The notes: generated from the sequence alone by a model not told the origin. DNA of 13,493 bases from RGIG5612 sp963599255 (GCA_963599255.1 CAVBWS010000054.1:1-13493), one strand, 5' to 3'; positions 1 to 8,498 are shown, counted from the first letter of the stretch. A program made the numbers and translations.

Positions 1-359
1 AATATCATCTTGCCATCTGATGTATCAAGGAAACGGCTGATCTGTTCCTTGAATCTGGCAACATTGTGATCAATTGTTTCCTTGGTCATCATCTTACGCA
101 TATCGCTCTTGCCTGACGGATCGCCAACCATGGTTGTTCCGCCGCCTAACAGAGCTACAGGAACATGTCCGGCTCTCTGCATATGCATCATAGCCATGAT
201 CGTAAGGAAATGACCGGCTGTAAGTGAATCCGCTGTAGCGTCAAATCCTATATAGAATTTTACCTTTTCCTTACCAAGTAATTCTCGCAGTTCCTCAGGA
301 TGTGTACACTGAGCGATAAATCCTCTCTCCTCGAGGATATCATAAATATTTTCTGACAT
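1..359 (-). CDS. tyrS: Tyrosine--tRNA ligase, N-terminal part (cut by window edge)
   Basis: This enzyme charges tRNA-Tyr with tyrosine in the cytoplasm, using ATP. I translated the minus strand myself: 119 codons are present, starting at an ATG at 357-359 behind a clear GGGAGG site, and the frame is open to the window edge. The class I synthetase fold is recognisable from YIGFDATADSL (residues 36-46), then TAGHF, which takes the place of the HIGH signature (residues 47-50), then LLGGGTTMVGDPSGKSDMR and MMTKETI. The TAGH form departs from the textbook HIGH, but as I recall it occurs in one branch of bacterial TyrS. The C-terminal KMSKS loop and S4 domain lie outside the window. It starts 27 nt after the CBS gene stops, so the two are probably cotranscribed. 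No T-box leader, common for tyrS in Firmicutes, fits in this gap. Confidence 0.95.
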   Translation of the reverse strand, partial: MSENIYDILEERGFIAQCTHPEELRELLGKEKVKFYIGFDATADSLTAGHFLTIMAMMHMQRAGHVPVALLGGGTTMVGDPSGKSDMRKMMTKETIDHNVARFKEQISRFLDTSDGKMI

Positions 360-386
360 AATCATTTCCTCCCGATTATTCGTTTT

Positions 387-812
387 TTATTCTTCTGTAT
401 GAACTGCTGCCTGCACCTTGCTGTACATCCAGTTCATTATTGTTTTTCTTGTAATAATACCGATAAAGTTATAATCATCATCAACAACCGGTATAAAATT
501 CTGATCCAGTGCAACATCAACGATCTCTTCCATGGATGTTGTTCCGCCGTTTACGGCCTTGTATTCCTTGATCCTTTTTACACTTCTGACCGGAAATTCC
601 GCAGAGGCCTTAATAGACAGATCAAAATTCTCCTTTATGCAGCCTAAAATGTCTGCTGTTGATATGGTTCCTATAAAGCGACCTTTTTTATTTATTAATG
701 GTAATATAAAAAAGTTATTTTTTTCAAATATCTGTATAGCTTTATTAAGTGACGCATCGTCATAGATAAAGTCAACTTCACTCTTCGGCGTAAGGCAGTA
801 TAGTATATTCAA
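387..812 (-). CDS. CBS-domain pair protein (YkuL/CbpB-like)
   Basis: This small cytoplasmic protein of 141 residues consists of two CBS motifs, roughly residues 5-60 and 80-135. The hallmarks are FILPLINKKGRFIGTIS in the first and FIPVVDDDYNFIGIITR in the second. CBS pairs bind adenosine nucleotides and act as sensors. In length and layout it resembles YkuL (DarB) of Bacillus and CbpB of Listeria, which bind cyclic di-AMP, but that ligand is inference here. I place the start at the TTG at 810-812, not at the ATG 11 codons upstream. A GGAGG site sits 7 nt before the TTG, and the protein then opens MNILYCLTPKSEV, as family members do; the upstream ATG would put this site inside the reading frame. 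It precedes tyrS by 27 nt and has its own likely promoter in the end of the upstream nuclease gene. Confidence 0.85.
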   Translation of the reverse strand: MNILYCLTPKSEVDFIYDDASLNKAIQIFEKNNFFILPLINKKGRFIGTISTADILGCIKENFDLSIKASAEFPVRSVKRIKEYKAVNGGTTSMEEIVDVALDQNFIPVVDDDYNFIGIITRKTIMNWMYSKVQAAVHTEE

Positions 813-863
813 ACCACTTCCTCCATTTCCTATAAACGAGCACATGCTTTATTTCAGCTTTTC

Positions 864-892
864 ATTATACAGTATCAAATTATAATTAACAA
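864..892 (-). promoter_or_regulatory. Likely sigma-A promoter of the CBS-tyrS unit
   Basis: On the minus strand a TTGTTA (-35, 887-892) is followed after exactly 17 nt by a perfect TATAAT (-10, 864-869). It lies at the very end of the upstream nuclease gene (stop codon 886-888) and about 50 nt before the TTG start of the CBS gene. I see no hairpin terminator between the nuclease and CBS genes, so read-through from upstream is also possible. Confidence 0.6.
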
Positions 893-1968
893 CCTGAAAT
901 GGAATGCAAAATCCCGGAGGATAATTCCTTCATAAGGCACTTATCACAGGTCTTCTCCAATTCATCCCAGTCTGCATACACCCGCTTATTATCATCCGCC
1001 AATTGAAAGGCCGGAGTAAAGACAGGATTTATCTGGGGTATAAACCTTCCGTCCTTTTTAATAAAGCAATTCTTCTTCGTAGCCTTTACCCGCTTCGTTT
1101 TATCCAGGAATTGCCCCACATCCTTATGAATTACAATATCTTCATCCGGAAGATAATAATAATCGGAAACATTTGCAAGGGGTATCCTGCCCGTCTCCTG
1201 ATATATTTTCATATTTATCTGCAGGAGATCCTTATCCATACATACCAGGATATCGGCATTGGTGCCGATCATCTTCTCACAATATACCGGAACCGGATCC
1301 GTAATCCTATATTCCAGGATCGCAGTATCATGAGCTTCGCCGGCAGAGACAAATTCATAACCGCCGGTTAAGACATTGGTATATGTAAGTATCGGCAGGA
1401 TCTTAAGCATGCCCTGAATATCATCGAAGTTATGAAGCAGCAGCAGCTGTTCCAAACGGGCCGACCTGCTCTTCTCATAGTCATAATAAACAGGTATCAA
1501 CAATCCTCCGTTTAACTGATCGTCTCTGTTTATTCCCAGAAAGACTTCTATTGACTTCTGGGACATACTCTGAAGGCTTAACATTTTCTTGGATCTTCTG
1601 GCATGTTTCAGGATGTCGAAGCTGTTAAACTGACCGAAGTCAAATCCCGTCATATAATAATCCGCCTTATACTGCATATACGGGATGTCGAAGCCATCGC
1701 CGTTAAAATGTACCAGGGTCTTATAGTGCGAGGCGAATTCACAGAATTCTTCCAGAACTCTCGGCTCGTCCGATGTGTTTTCCGTAAGCCACTGCCTTAC
1801 ATACCAGGTGCCCTCTGAATAATATGCGCATCCGATGAGGTAGAGCTGAGTGGTTTCCTTCTTGAGCCCCGTTGTTTCAATATCAAAAAGAAGCATCTCC
1901 TCCAGAGAGCAAATGCTTCTCAAATCATACTCCGGTATCAACTCCAATGGTCTGGTAATTACCTTCAT
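886..1968 (-). CDS. DEDD-family 3'-5' exonuclease-like protein (YprB-type, RNase H-like fold)
   Basis: This is a predicted metal-dependent nuclease of 360 residues. The four acidic positions of the DEDD superfamily can be read: LLFDIETTG gives D29 and E31, HFNGDGFDIP gives D94, and HNFDDIQGM gives D183 with H179 in the place of the usual Tyr or His four residues earlier. SLQSMSQKSIEVFLGINRDDQLNGG (spread over residues 131-155) resembles the matching stretch of YprB proteins. The last 150 or so residues carry no motif I recognise. Natural substrate is unknown for the family; the DNA-or-RNA question is open. The ATG overlaps the murF stop by 4 nt (ATGA), with an AAGGA site 6 nt before it inside murF, so the two are translationally coupled. 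It is the last gene of the fakA-recG-ddl-murF run. Confidence 0.8.
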   Translation of the reverse strand: MKVITRPLELIPEYDLRSICSLEEMLLFDIETTGLKKETTQLYLIGCAYYSEGTWYVRQWLTENTSDEPRVLEEFCEFASHYKTLVHFNGDGFDIPYMQYKADYYMTGFDFGQFNSFDILKHARRSKKMLSLQSMSQKSIEVFLGINRDDQLNGGLLIPVYYDYEKSRSARLEQLLLLHNFDDIQGMLKILPILTYTNVLTGGYEFVSAGEAHDTAILEYRITDPVPVYCEKMIGTNADILVCMDKDLLQINMKIYQETGRIPLANVSDYYYLPDEDIVIHKDVGQFLDKTKRVKATKKNCFIKKDGRFIPQINPVFTPAFQLADDNKRVYADWDELEKTCDKCLMKELSSGILHSISGC

Positions 1969-3347
1969 TTCATTTCCTTAAGTGCTGCAACAATGGTTGG
2001 AAACTGCATTGCATTTGACGCCTTAACCAGTATAGAATCGCCGTCATGTAAGATGCTCGGAAGGGATTGTATACACTCACCGGCATTTCTCATTAACTCT
2101 ACCTGCTTGTCGGTTGTCATCTTGGCACCCATGAATGTCTTTTCAGAACTGCTTCCGACGCATATGAGCACATCCACTCCGGCCTTGCCTGCATACTGTC
2201 CCACCCTGAAGTGAAACTTATCAGAATTATCTCCCAGCTCCAACATATCTCCAAGGATTGCCACCTTACGTCCAGGCATCTTCATCAGAAGATCTATGGA
2301 GGATTCTACCGATCTCGGTGCTGCATTATAGCAGTCATCCAGTATCATGTATTTGCCGGTGTTAATTATATTGCCTCGGCCTTCCGCATTCTTCATCTCA
2401 GCCAGAGCAGCTCTTATCTCCAGAGGTGAGACTCCCATCTTAAGTCCTACGCTGGCAGCTGCCAATGCATTATAGATATTATGTCGTCCCGGAACAGGCA
2501 CCGATACTCTCAGGGACATCTTACCGCCGCCGTCACGTATAACAAGATTGAAATCAGATCCATCCAGACCCTTATCATCAATGTTCTCCGCCGACACATC
2601 ATTCATGGCAGTAAGTCCGTAAAATTCCGGTTTAATTCCCTTAATAGTCTTAACCGTGGCCAGCTTATCGTCATCTCCATTAAGAATGATTGCGCCGTTA
2701 GGCTTCATATAATTAAAGATCTCACTCTTGGCCTGCAGGATTCCGTCCCTTGTTTTGAAAAATTCCAGATGACTTTCTCCGATGCAGGTAATGACAGCAA
2801 TATCCGGGCGTGCCATGCGGGCCAGTTCATCCATTTCCCCCATGTCAGAAATTCCCATTTCTATTACTGCCACCTCTGAAGTCTCGTCAATCCCGAAGAT
2901 GGTAAACGGAACTCCCCACTGGTTATTGTAATTGCCCTTGGTTTTATGGACTTTATATCTCTTGCTTAAGACAGCTGATATGAACTCCTTGGTGCTGGTC
3001 TTGCCTACACTTCCGGTAACGCCTACCACCTTAATATCAAGGCCTTTTCTGTAATATTCGGCTATTTCCTGTGTCGCCTTAAGCACAGAATCCACCACGA
3101 GGTAAGGTCCCGTAAGTTCCGGCATGTTCCTCTCGCAGATAACGCATAATGCTCCGTTTTCGAGAACCTGCTTGGCATATGAATGTCCGTCAACCTTCTC
3201 GCCTTTAATACATAGAAATACGCAGTTATCAACTATCTTTCTGCTGTCCTGAACAATAGCTGAAACCTCCACATCCATAACACCCTTGGCATTATATAAT
3301 TGTCCGCCTGTAACGCTCTGAATGATTTTTAGTGTAATATTTTTCAT
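1965..3347 (-). CDS. murF: UDP-N-acetylmuramoyl-tripeptide--D-alanyl-D-alanine ligase
   Basis: MurF adds the D-Ala-D-Ala dipeptide to the UDP-MurNAc-tripeptide, the last cytoplasmic step in making the peptidoglycan precursor, and splits ATP. The 460-residue length is normal. Mur-ligase landmarks appear in order: the N-terminal substrate-binding domain (SRK near 35-37), the P-loop TGSVGKT (111-117), KGNYNNQWGVP (138-147), VIEMG (161-165), the GESHLEFF segment with its conserved His (193), GRHNIYNALAA (288-297), DDCYNAAP (337-344) and LGDMLELG (365-372). The start has a CGAGGTG site just upstream. It follows ddl by 22 nt, so the enzyme that makes the dipeptide and the one that uses it come from the same transcript. 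Confidence 0.98.
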   Translation of the reverse strand: MKNITLKIIQSVTGGQLYNAKGVMDVEVSAIVQDSRKIVDNCVFLCIKGEKVDGHSYAKQVLENGALCVICERNMPELTGPYLVVDSVLKATQEIAEYYRKGLDIKVVGVTGSVGKTSTKEFISAVLSKRYKVHKTKGNYNNQWGVPFTIFGIDETSEVAVIEMGISDMGEMDELARMARPDIAVITCIGESHLEFFKTRDGILQAKSEIFNYMKPNGAIILNGDDDKLATVKTIKGIKPEFYGLTAMNDVSAENIDDKGLDGSDFNLVIRDGGGKMSLRVSVPVPGRHNIYNALAAASVGLKMGVSPLEIRAALAEMKNAEGRGNIINTGKYMILDDCYNAAPRSVESSIDLLMKMPGRKVAILGDMLELGDNSDKFHFRVGQYAGKAGVDVLICVGSSSEKTFMGAKMTTDKQVELMRNAGECIQSLPSILHDGDSILVKASNAMQFPTIVAALKEMK

Positions 3348-3369
3348 TATACACCTCGACTTTTCCCAA

Positions 3370-4374
3370 TTATTTGTTTAATGATATTTCTATTATTTTA
3401 TTGCACAATTCAGGATAGCTCATTCCTATAGCTGCTGCCTCCTGAGGCACAAGAGATGTATCAGTCATTCCCGGAAGCGAATTAGCTTCAAGTGCATATA
3501 ATTTTCCTTCTGCATCCAGCAAGTAATCTATTCTGTAATATACCGAAAGGCCCACTATCTGACCGAACTTTACAGACTTCTCAGACATTTCAGCCAGAAC
3601 CTCATCAGGGATCTGCGCCGGGCATACTTCCTTGGTCTTGCCGTTATACTTGTTGCTGTAATCATACCAGGTATCCTTATCCGGACATATCTCCACCGGA
3701 GGAAGAGCCTGACCGTCTAACACTCCCTGGGTCAGCTCACGGCCTTCTATATATTCCTCAATCAATACGGTATCGTCATATTTAAAGCACTCTTCCAATG
3801 CCTTGTCATATTCAGCGTCGTCCTTAACTATCATTACACCTACAGAAGAACCGCCGTTGCTTGGTTTTATTACACACGGAGCAGGGATCTGCCTGCTGTT
3901 TTGTGCTCCCCTATGCGCCACTATGCCCTTAGGCATACGGATGTATGGGGATACTAACTTCTTGGTCTCTTCCTTGCTCATGGCAATCGCCGAGCTGGCA
4001 GGATCGGAACCGGTATATTTTATGCCTTCTTTTTCAAATATTGCCTGAACTCGTCCGTCCTCGCCATTTTCGCCGTGAAGACCGATAAATACTATATCCG
4101 CCTTCCTGCATATATTAAGAACATTAGGGCCAAATATGCCCGTTTTATTTATAAGTTCAGGTGTAATTAATGAATTCTTAGATCTTAATGCATCTGCAGT
4201 TTCTGCATAATCTTGCTTGTTATCAAATGCAGGCTCTTCATCTGCTCCGAAGAATACATCTATCATTACCACATTATGTCCGCAGCTTCTGAGCGCTCCT
4301 GCTACCTTGGTGGATGTGCGAAGGGAAATCTCCCTTTCTGAGCTGACGCCGCCGCACAGTACTACTATATTCAT
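3370..4374 (-). CDS. ddl: D-alanine--D-alanine ligase
   Basis: Ddl joins two D-alanines with ATP to make the dipeptide that MurF then attaches to the cell-wall precursor. The 334 residues show the ATP-grasp plan: N-terminal CGGVSSEREISLR (7-19), GLHGENGEDG (98-107), the nucleotide-binding VIKPSNGGSSVGV (168-180), the loop DYSNKYNGKT (238-247), RIDYLL (281-286), and the metal-binding and oxyanion stretch EANSLPGMT (296-304). The Tyr in the DYSNKY loop is what is expected of ligases that prefer D-Ala over D-lactate as the second substrate, so nothing suggests built-in vancomycin resistance. The start follows a GGAAAGAGAG site. The gene lies 47 nt downstream of recG; I found no convincing promoter in that gap. 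Confidence 0.98.
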   Translation of the reverse strand: MNIVVLCGGVSSEREISLRTSTKVAGALRSCGHNVVMIDVFFGADEEPAFDNKQDYAETADALRSKNSLITPELINKTGIFGPNVLNICRKADIVFIGLHGENGEDGRVQAIFEKEGIKYTGSDPASSAIAMSKEETKKLVSPYIRMPKGIVAHRGAQNSRQIPAPCVIKPSNGGSSVGVMIVKDDAEYDKALEECFKYDDTVLIEEYIEGRELTQGVLDGQALPPVEICPDKDTWYDYSNKYNGKTKEVCPAQIPDEVLAEMSEKSVKFGQIVGLSVYYRIDYLLDAEGKLYALEANSLPGMTDTSLVPQEAAAIGMSYPELCNKIIEISLNK

Positions 4375-4421
4375 ATATAAAACTCTCTTTCCAAATATCT
4401 GATTTGTTATGTTAGCACAAT

Positions 4422-6473
4422 TTATAGCAATATGCTACCCTGAAGCATTTCTCTTTTCTCGTCCAATAAGCGTCTTTCCTCATCACTTATCTTAATTCTC
4501 CCGCTTATTATGCCGTCTGCAGCCTCCGATGCCTTGGCTGCCAGTTCTGCATCCCTGAACACATCGAAGCATTTAAAGGATAATGCTCCGCTCTGTCTGA
4601 TCCCCAGAAACTCCCCCGGGCCTCGTATTTCCAGATCCTTGGCTGCAATCTCGAATCCGTTATTGGAATCATTCAGGATGCGCAGCCTTTCCATGGCCTC
4701 TTCCGATCTGTTATTAGACACAAATATACAATAGCTCTGATCCTGTCCCCTGCCTACACGGCCTCTTAACTGATGGAGCGTTGCCAGGCCAAATCGATTG
4801 GCATCCTCTATCATCATTACCGTTGCATTAGGAACATCCACCCCAACCTCGATAACCGTGGTTGACACAAGCACATCTATCTCGCCGGCTGCGAATTTGC
4901 TCATTATTTCATTTTTCTTGGAAGTAGGCATAGGGCCTGTCAGCTTGCCTATCCTTATGGCAGGATCCAGAACCTCCCTCAGAAGCTGAGTATAATCTTC
5001 AACATTTGCGGCATCTAAGCCCTCCGAATATTCCACCAGGGGACATATTATATATGCCTGATGCCCGGCCTTCACCTGATTGGTTATGAACTTGTATGCA
5101 TTGGCATGGAAGGAATCGTCAACCACCGCATTCTTGATGGCTTTTCTGTTGGCCGGAACCTGGTCGATAACACTGACATGCATATTACCGTAAATAATAA
5201 GGGCCAGCGTCCTTGGGATCGGTGTTGCACTCATGACCATCATATGAGGTACATTGCCATTGCCCTTATCTGCAAATGCCTGCCTCTGCTTCAGGCCGAA
5301 TCTATGCTGTTCATCTGTGATGACCAGACCCAGATTTTGAAATCTTACCTTCTCCTGAATAAGCGCATGGGTACCTATCAATATATCGATCTTGCCATTT
5401 TCCAGGGCATCATAGACCACCTTCTTCTCGAGGGCTGACATAGAGCCTGTCAGAAGAGCCGCGTTCAGACTCACACCATTTTGTTTGAACAGACTGGTTA
5501 TGGTCTCGTAATGCTGAGCCGCCAACACCTCTGTAGGCGCCATCATGGCTCCCTGATATCCGGCAAATGCTGCATTCATAAGCGCGATCAGTGCTACTAT
5601 GGTTTTACCGGAGCCCACATCTCCTTGTACCAGGCGGTTCATCACCATTCCGGAGGACATGTCATGTTCAATCTCGTCTATAACTTTGTTTTGCGCATCT
5701 GTGAGTTTAAAGGGAAGACCATTAATAAATGCCTTGGTCTTATCTGAGGCATTTATTATTATATTGCTTTTCTCAGCTTCATTGCTGCCGGAGATTTTCA
5801 TCAGGTAGATAAAAAGAAAGATCTCCTCGAAGGACATTCTTGACACCGCAGCCGCGAAAGCCTCCCGGTCAGCCGGGAAGTGTATGTTTTTAACGGCGCT
5901 GCTGCGCCTTAATAAACCATATTTTGTTCTGATGGATCGGGGTATAAAATCTTCAATGTCTATCTGCAGGAAATCCGGCATCTCTAACGCCTGGCTTACT
6001 GCCTTGGAAATAATATTATTAGTCAAGCCCTTGGATATTGAATATACAGGCTGCAGGCTTCCCTGAACCTGGTCATATTCTGCAAGTGTATATACCTTGG
6101 GCTGATCTATCTGGCTGATGCCGTATTTGCGGCTCACTCGTCCTCTTATGATATACGGCACGCCGGGAAGAATCTTCTTTTTTATAAACGGAGCATTGAA
6201 CCATACTGTTCTCACAGCGTCGCCTATTTCGTCTTTGAAGGTGGCCTGGAGTATGCTTATCCTAGGTGTCTTTCGCTCAAAAACTCCCTGAGCAAATGTT
6301 CCCCGTAATGTAACGAAGTTCTTCATGCCCATCTCGCTTATGGTCTGCGGCGGATAGAACATCTCATAATCTCTCGGAAATAAAAACAGCAGATCCATTA
6401 CGTTCTGAACTCCTGCATTAATAAATGCCGCTTCTGTTTTCTCTCCTATTCCCTTCAGCTCCGTTAATCTCAT
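4422..6473 (-). CDS. recG: ATP-dependent DNA helicase RecG
   Basis: RecG remodels stalled replication forks and branched recombination intermediates by moving on double-stranded DNA. The 683 residues match the usual length. The N-terminal wedge/OB domain occupies roughly 1-200, with the helix-hairpin-helix-like LKGIGEKTEAAF at its start. Helicase motifs follow: Walker A GDVGSGKT (284-291), APTEVLAAQ (312-320), GTHALIQ (367-373), the DEQH box (387-390), SATPIPRT (415-422), STTVIEVGVDVP (537-548) and QLRGRVGRG (568-576). The start is 5 nt after the fakA stop and has no good ribosome binding site, which suggests translation coupled to fakA. The fakA-recG pairing is widespread in Firmicutes. Confidence 0.98.
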   Translation of the reverse strand: MRLTELKGIGEKTEAAFINAGVQNVMDLLFLFPRDYEMFYPPQTISEMGMKNFVTLRGTFAQGVFERKTPRISILQATFKDEIGDAVRTVWFNAPFIKKKILPGVPYIIRGRVSRKYGISQIDQPKVYTLAEYDQVQGSLQPVYSISKGLTNNIISKAVSQALEMPDFLQIDIEDFIPRSIRTKYGLLRRSSAVKNIHFPADREAFAAAVSRMSFEEIFLFIYLMKISGSNEAEKSNIIINASDKTKAFINGLPFKLTDAQNKVIDEIEHDMSSGMVMNRLVQGDVGSGKTIVALIALMNAAFAGYQGAMMAPTEVLAAQHYETITSLFKQNGVSLNAALLTGSMSALEKKVVYDALENGKIDILIGTHALIQEKVRFQNLGLVITDEQHRFGLKQRQAFADKGNGNVPHMMVMSATPIPRTLALIIYGNMHVSVIDQVPANRKAIKNAVVDDSFHANAYKFITNQVKAGHQAYIICPLVEYSEGLDAANVEDYTQLLREVLDPAIRIGKLTGPMPTSKKNEIMSKFAAGEIDVLVSTTVIEVGVDVPNATVMMIEDANRFGLATLHQLRGRVGRGQDQSYCIFVSNNRSEEAMERLRILNDSNNGFEIAAKDLEIRGPGEFLGIRQSGALSFKCFDVFRDAELAAKASEAADGIISGRIKISDEERRLLDEKREMLQGSILL

Positions 6474-6478
6474 ATTAT

Positions 6479-8173
6479 TTATTCTACTGATACAAAGAAA
6501 TCGTAAACATTCTGTCCGCCATATGCGATCTCTATATCTGCATCTGGAAGTGATTCCTCTACTATGTCTGCCAATTCCCTGGCCTCTTCTTCATTAGAAC
6601 TCTCGCCATAATAGATAGTAATAATCTCTGTCTCTTCGTCAGACATGGCACTTATCATGCCGGCTGCCGCCCGGATCTTATTCTCGGATACAGCCAGCAC
6701 GTTGCCATCGCCTATACCCATGTAATCGCCCTTTTCAATATGCATTCCGTTAACATCCGTGGTACGGATCGCATATGTTACCTCGCCGCTTTTAACATCT
6801 TCAGCAGCCTCAGTCATAACCTGAACATTACCCTCCGCATCCAACGACGGAACGAGGTTGATCATGGCATTGATACCCTGGCAGATTGTATTCGTCGGTA
6901 CCACATATACGTATTTGCCTTCGCACATCATCTTGGCCTGATTAGCTGCCATAATGATATTGCCGTTATTAGGAAGGATTATTACGCTCTCCGCATCAAC
7001 GCAGTTAACTGCATTGATAATATCATTGGTGCTGGGATTCATCGTCTGACCGCCTTCGATGATATAATCCACCTTAAGGCTCTTGAATATCTCAGCCAGA
7101 CCGTCGCCGCTGCTTACAGCCACGAATCCTAATGGTTTTAACTGTTTCTTAGCAGTCTTGCTCTCTGCAGCGCCCAATGCCTTCTCTTCGTTTTCCAGTG
7201 CCAGCGCCTTATCTGCTTCCATTATGACCTTCTCGTGGTGCTCAATACGCATGTTGTCAATCTTAAGGCTGGTAAGTTCGCCATATGTAAGAGCCTTCTC
7301 TATAACCTCTCCCGGATGGTTAGTATGAACATGAACCTTTACTATGTCCTCCATGCCGACGCATACAACAGAATCTCCCATTGAGGCAAGATAATGCTTA
7401 AAGGATTCATCATCTGATGTGGTGTATTCACGGGATAATTCTATGATGAATTCTGTACAATACCCGAATTTTATATCTGCTGTTGAAATGTTAGAAGTGT
7501 CGATCGCAGATGTTGATCTTAATCTGTTATCCTGGCCGAAGGTGAGATTGATCTCCTTGCCGCAGAAGGCATCATATGCACCTCTGAAGAATTCCACCAA
7601 TCCCTGACCGCCTGAATCAACTACGCCTGCTTCCTTTAATACCGGGAGCATATCCGGAGTCTGAGTAAGAATATATTCCGCATATCTTCTGATCTCAGCC
7701 AGATATGCCTGCATGCTTAAGTCCTCGCTGACAAGAGATCTGGCCTTATCTGCGGCAGCGGAAGCAACCGTCAGAATGGTTCCCTCCTTAGGATTCATTA
7801 CCGCCTTGTATGCTGCAGCAACAGCCTTCTCCAATGCAGTCACCAATGCATTTTTGTCAATCGCCTCAAGGTCAGCTATACCGTTGGCAAATCCCCTGCA
7901 CAGCTGTGACATGATAACGCCGGAATTACCTCTGGCACCTCTTAACGTGCCTGATGATATCTTGCTTCCGATATCGCTCAGCTTCACATTCCCTTGCAGC
8001 TGCTGCAGTTCATTTACAGCTGACATGAGTGTCATCATCATATTAGTACCGGTATCTCCGTCAGGAACCGGGAAAACATTCAGTTCATTGATCCATTCCT
8101 TCTTATTTTCCAGATATTTCGTTCCTGCCAGAAACATCTTCTCCAGCGTAGCTGCGTCAATTATATTATTCAA
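6479..8173 (-). CDS. fakA: Fatty-acid kinase catalytic subunit (DAK2-domain protein, YloV family)
   Basis: FakA phosphorylates exogenous fatty acids presented by a FakB (DegV-type) carrier, giving acyl-phosphate for membrane phospholipid synthesis. The 564 residues show the expected parts: the N-terminal DAK2 kinase domain with VPDGDTGTNM (36-45), whose aspartates hold the metal and ATP, and the LRGARGNSGVIMSQ loop (78-90). A middle region follows, then a C-terminal domain with LPNNGNIIMAANQA typical of the family. The start is a TTG (8171-8173) with an AAGGAGAT site ahead of it, and the opening MNNIIDAATLEKMFLAG fits the family. No FakB gene is in the window. In many Firmicutes an Asp23-family gene stands between rpmB and fakA; here it is absent. 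A promoter at 8286-8314 leaves a leader of about 105 nt. Confidence 0.92.
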   Translation of the reverse strand: MNNIIDAATLEKMFLAGTKYLENKKEWINELNVFPVPDGDTGTNMMMTLMSAVNELQQLQGNVKLSDIGSKISSGTLRGARGNSGVIMSQLCRGFANGIADLEAIDKNALVTALEKAVAAAYKAVMNPKEGTILTVASAAADKARSLVSEDLSMQAYLAEIRRYAEYILTQTPDMLPVLKEAGVVDSGGQGLVEFFRGAYDAFCGKEINLTFGQDNRLRSTSAIDTSNISTADIKFGYCTEFIIELSREYTTSDDESFKHYLASMGDSVVCVGMEDIVKVHVHTNHPGEVIEKALTYGELTSLKIDNMRIEHHEKVIMEADKALALENEEKALGAAESKTAKKQLKPLGFVAVSSGDGLAEIFKSLKVDYIIEGGQTMNPSTNDIINAVNCVDAESVIILPNNGNIIMAANQAKMMCEGKYVYVVPTNTICQGINAMINLVPSLDAEGNVQVMTEAAEDVKSGEVTYAIRTTDVNGMHIEKGDYMGIGDGNVLAVSENKIRAAAGMISAMSDEETEIITIYYGESSNEEEARELADIVEESLPDADIEIAYGGQNVYDFFVSVE

Positions 8174-8285
8174 GAGTATTATCTCCTTCTGTACATAGGT
8201 CGTTGATTTATTACCATCAGCCTGGCTTCGAATAATTGTATGTCATCACACCTTATTACCAAGGCAGGCGAATCTGCCAAAACAC

Positions 8286-8314
8286 ATATTATCCCAAATA
8301 CCGGGAAAGTTCAA
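8286..8314 (-). promoter_or_regulatory. Sigma-A promoter of the fakA-recG-ddl-murF run
   Basis: The minus strand reads TTGAAC (8309-8314), 17 nt, then TAATAT (8286-8291). With the start point about 7 nt further on, near 8279, the transcript has a leader of about 105 nt before the TTG of fakA. I see no better promoter further downstream in the run. Confidence 0.65.
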
Positions 8315-8421
8315 CATGCTATGAATTGTTTGAGTCCGCAGCCAATCACCGTGATCGCAGATCATAGTCTATAGGAGAAAATTGTTTTGAAAATTTCCGT
8401 AGTCTTCCCCTTAAAAATATC

Positions 8422-8450
8422 TTGCAATTAAAAAAGTTATCTGTTAGAAT
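8422..8450 (+). promoter_or_regulatory. Sigma-A promoter of rpmB
   Basis: TTGCAA (8422-8427) and TAGAAT (8445-8450) are 17 nt apart, and a TG one base before the -10 gives an extended -10 (TGTTAGAAT). The leader to the rpmB start would be only about 42 nt, leaving little room for a structured regulatory leader. Confidence 0.75.
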
Positions 8451-8498
8451 GTGGCTTGTGCGTAAAGCGAAAGTAACTCTCGAAGGAGGTGCAATGAA

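Larger units (their letters stand above)
8174..8498. other. Divergent intergenic region between fakA and rpmB
   Basis: These 325 nt hold two divergent promoters (8286-8314 minus, 8422-8450 plus) and no gene that I can support. On the fakA side the leader begins almost at once with a small hairpin (GGCAG 8263-8267 with CTGCC 8274-8278). Between the promoters is a short perfect palindrome, ATCACCGTGAT (8345-8355), directly followed by TGATC-GCA-GATCA; either could be a protein site, but nothing ties them to a known regulator. The region is too short for the Asp23-like gene often found here. Confidence 0.7.

Noticed and set aside
387..845. The longer CBS protein beginning at the ATG at 843-845
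   Set aside because: The first 11 codons contain the GGAGG site of the TTG start and do not resemble the family's N-terminus.
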